Of a stretch of DNA of 6,922 bases, positions 5,549 to 6,922 are shown in pieces. Location of the stretch: assembly GCA_003022745.1 (NCBI GenBank), contig PXSU01000001.1, positions 1-6,922 of the forward strand. The letters run 5' to 3'. How positions within the stretch are numbered: the first letter of the stretch is position 1; every line of letters begins with the position of its first letter. Made by a program: the position numbers and the translations under genes. The notes beneath the pieces were generated by a model. It was not told the origin of the DNA. It ran no database searches and saw nothing but the letters and a program-made list of their open reading frames with translations. This stretch comes from Halobacteriales archaeon SW_9_67_25. Lineage in GTDB: Archaea > Halobacteriota > Halobacteria > Halobacteriales > Haloarculaceae.

Positions 5549-5556
5549 TCTCGGCG

Positions 5557-6922
5557 TTACCGGCGCCGCCGGAGTGCCAGCAGCGACGCGCCAAGCAGCG
5601 CGAGGATGGCCACGACGCTTCCGAAGCCCGGCCCGAAGACACCCGGTGCCTCGGTCGGTGTCGGGGTGCCGTCCGCGGCTGGCGTGCTCTGGCCGGATTC
5701 CTCGCCGGGGTCGGGTGTCGCCGTCCCGGCCGGCGTGGCTGAGCCATCGCCCTCCTCGGTCACGTCGAGCGTGCCGACCGAGGTCCCACCGACGGTGATG
5801 TCGTAGGTTCCGGCCTGGTCGATGCTCCCGGAGAGTTCGACCTGGGTCTGTGCCTCCGGTGGGACGGTCACCGTCTGGCTCGCCAGGGCGTCGCCGTCGG
5901 CGGCCAGCGTGAGGTCGACCTCGCCGGCCGACCCGCCGTCGTTGCGGACCTCGACGGTCGCGGTGACCGCCTCGCCGGGGTCGACCGTCGTCGCGTCGAG
6001 TGCGCCGGAGACGACCGAGATGTTCGCCCCGGTCGTCCCGATGACGAACACCGAGTACCCGGGCGTGAACGCCCGGAAGCTGTTCCCGCCCAGGTGGTCC
6101 GTCTCGAGGGGCGTGGGCTCGCCGTCCACGACCCTGTAGAGGACGACGTCCTCGGGGGAGGTGTCGGTCTGTTCGAGGCGCTGGTCGGCCACTTCGAAGT
6201 TGAAGGTGCTCTGGTCGATTGCGTCGGTGCTGGCGTCCGTGGTGGTCTCGATGTAACCGACCGGGTCGCCTGTCTGTCCGGAGTCCGGGTCGGGCGCACC
6301 CGCCGGCGGGTTGTCCGCGCTCCTGGTCGACACCGAGACGCTCGCGCTGTCGGTGTCCTCCCCGAACTCGATGTCGACGCTGTCCAGCGTTACCGCGCCG
6401 TCGTCCGAGGAGGTGTCCGTGTCGACGGTGACCGTTTCGCCCTCCTGCGGGTCTGGGATAGTCGCGGTCGCAGTTTCACCGCCCTCGGTCTCCTGGGTCG
6501 AGGCCTCGACTGTCGTCTCGACCTGCTCTTCGGTGGCGCTACCGGCACCGGCGTCACTGCCACCGGTGTCACCGTCGTCGCCACCGCCGCCGATCGATTC
6601 GCGTCCGGGTTCGGGCTGCTGGGTGTTGGCCTGCAGGTACGGATACGAAATCGCGGAGCTCGTATCGAGGACGGCCCACGTGTTCGTGAAGTCGAGCGCG
6701 CCCATGTTGCTCTGGGCGGTGCTGCCTTTCATCTCGCTGGTCGTGAGTCCGGTGACATCGATAGTGCCGCTACTCGAACCGACACCGTCCGACCGTCCAG
6801 TCGTGGTCGTGTCCCAGTAGCTGTGGGTCACAGTGGTCGCACCATCACGGCCGACGAAGCCGGCACCGTCCTGCTGGTGGGACACGGGGTGACCATCGGC
6901 GGCGTCATCGACGGGCTCGTCG
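5557..6922 (-). CDS. Cell-surface protein with GLUG-like end, PGF-pre-PGF and CARDB-like domains and PGF-CTERM anchor (5' end outside window)
   Basis: The frame is open to the window edge and ends at TAA 5557-5559, giving 454 visible residues of a longer secreted protein. The GTG at 6883 is not taken as start because GLUG-type sequence continues upstream. In order: GAGFVGRDG and THSYWDTTTTG (about 6868-6796), the end of a GLUG repeat region, with LTTSEMKGS and ALDFTNTW following; a Gly/Asp linker (about 6615-6525); a PGF-pre-PGF-like domain reaching STFNFEVADQRLEQ and FRAFTPGYSVFVIG (to about 6037); a CARDB-like beta domain (about 6025-5758); a Thr/Pro-rich, probably O-glycosylated linker; and GPGFG, a hydrophobic helix and RRRR (about 5632-5560). 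The last three parts are the PGF-CTERM signal, processed by archaeosortase A with lipid attachment. The role may be adhesion or S-layer association; no ligand is evident. Confidence 0.9.
   Translation of the reverse strand, partial: DEPVDDAADGHPVSHQQDGAGFVGRDGATTVTHSYWDTTTTGRSDGVGSSSGTIDVTGLTTSEMKGSTAQSNMGALDFTNTWAVLDTSSAISYPYLQANTQQPEPGRESIGGGGDDGDTGGSDAGAGSATEEQVETTVEASTQETEGGETATATIPDPQEGETVTVDTDTSSDDGAVTLDSVDIEFGEDTDSASVSVSTRSADNPPAGAPDPDSGQTGDPVGYIETTTDASTDAIDQSTFNFEVADQRLEQTDTSPEDVVLYRVVDGEPTPLETDHLGGNSFRAFTPGYSVFVIGTTGANISVVSGALDATTVDPGEAVTATVEVRNDGGSAGEVDLTLAADGDALASQTVTVPPEAQTQVELSGSIDQAGTYDITVGGTSVGTLDVTEEGDGSATPAGTATPDPGEESGQSTPAADGTPTPTEAPGVFGPGFGSVVAILALLGASLLALRRRR

Noticed and set aside
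1..6922. tRNA/rRNA genes, CRISPR arrays, insertion sequences, toxin-antitoxin or defence loci
   Set aside because: None was seen: no spaced direct repeats, transposase or integrase motifs, or nuclease/toxin-like pairs in either strand.

Overview
The window reads as chromosome of a halophilic archaeon (class Halobacteria). The DNA is very GC-rich and the predicted proteins are strongly Asp/Glu-rich. The gene set is typically haloarchaeal: a biotin-dependent acyl-CoA carboxylase subunit, MptA, a HalX response regulator and a PGF-CTERM surface protein. AT-rich promoter elements lie about 27-30 nt upstream of several start codons, as expected for leaderless transcripts. I would not name a genus.

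Layout, left to right. Positions 2-433 (+) are the C-terminal 143 codons of an acetyl/propionyl-CoA carboxylase alpha subunit, ending in its biotin-carrier domain. A Nudix hydrolase follows on the same strand (464-934). Positions 977-1155 (+) hold a decayed C-terminal piece of a sensor histidine kinase, with an in-frame stop and a frameshift. On the minus strand come a 54-residue double-CxxC mini zinc-finger protein (1202-1366), the GTP cyclohydrolase MptA (1477-2409) and a HalX-type response regulator (2572-3150). An alpha/beta hydrolase of the epoxide-hydrolase type (3272-4240, +) diverges from the regulator; its start is ambiguous because a ten-codon mini-ORF in another frame sits where a leaderless start is expected. 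It converges on a TVP38/TMEM64 (VTT) membrane protein (4277-4945, -), which in turn diverges from a haloarchaeal protein of unknown function with C-terminal Cys/His residues (4999-5436, +). The right end (5557-6922, -) is the C-terminal 454 codons of a secreted, cell-surface-anchored protein: the end of a GLUG-like region, a PGF-pre-PGF-like domain, a CARDB-like beta domain, a Thr/Pro linker and a PGF-CTERM sorting signal.

The genes look like a mosaic of single-gene housekeeping and accessory units rather than one pathway. Only carboxylase-Nudix is plausibly co-transcribed. The minus-strand genes from the response regulator to the zinc finger are separated by 110-162 nt, and most have their own promoter-like element. 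I see no tRNA, rRNA, CRISPR array, transposase or integrase, and no convincing novel multi-gene system. The items most worth a second look are the histidine-kinase relic, the mini zinc-finger gene, the start/frame problem of the hydrolase, the Cys-rich orphan and the modular surface protein.
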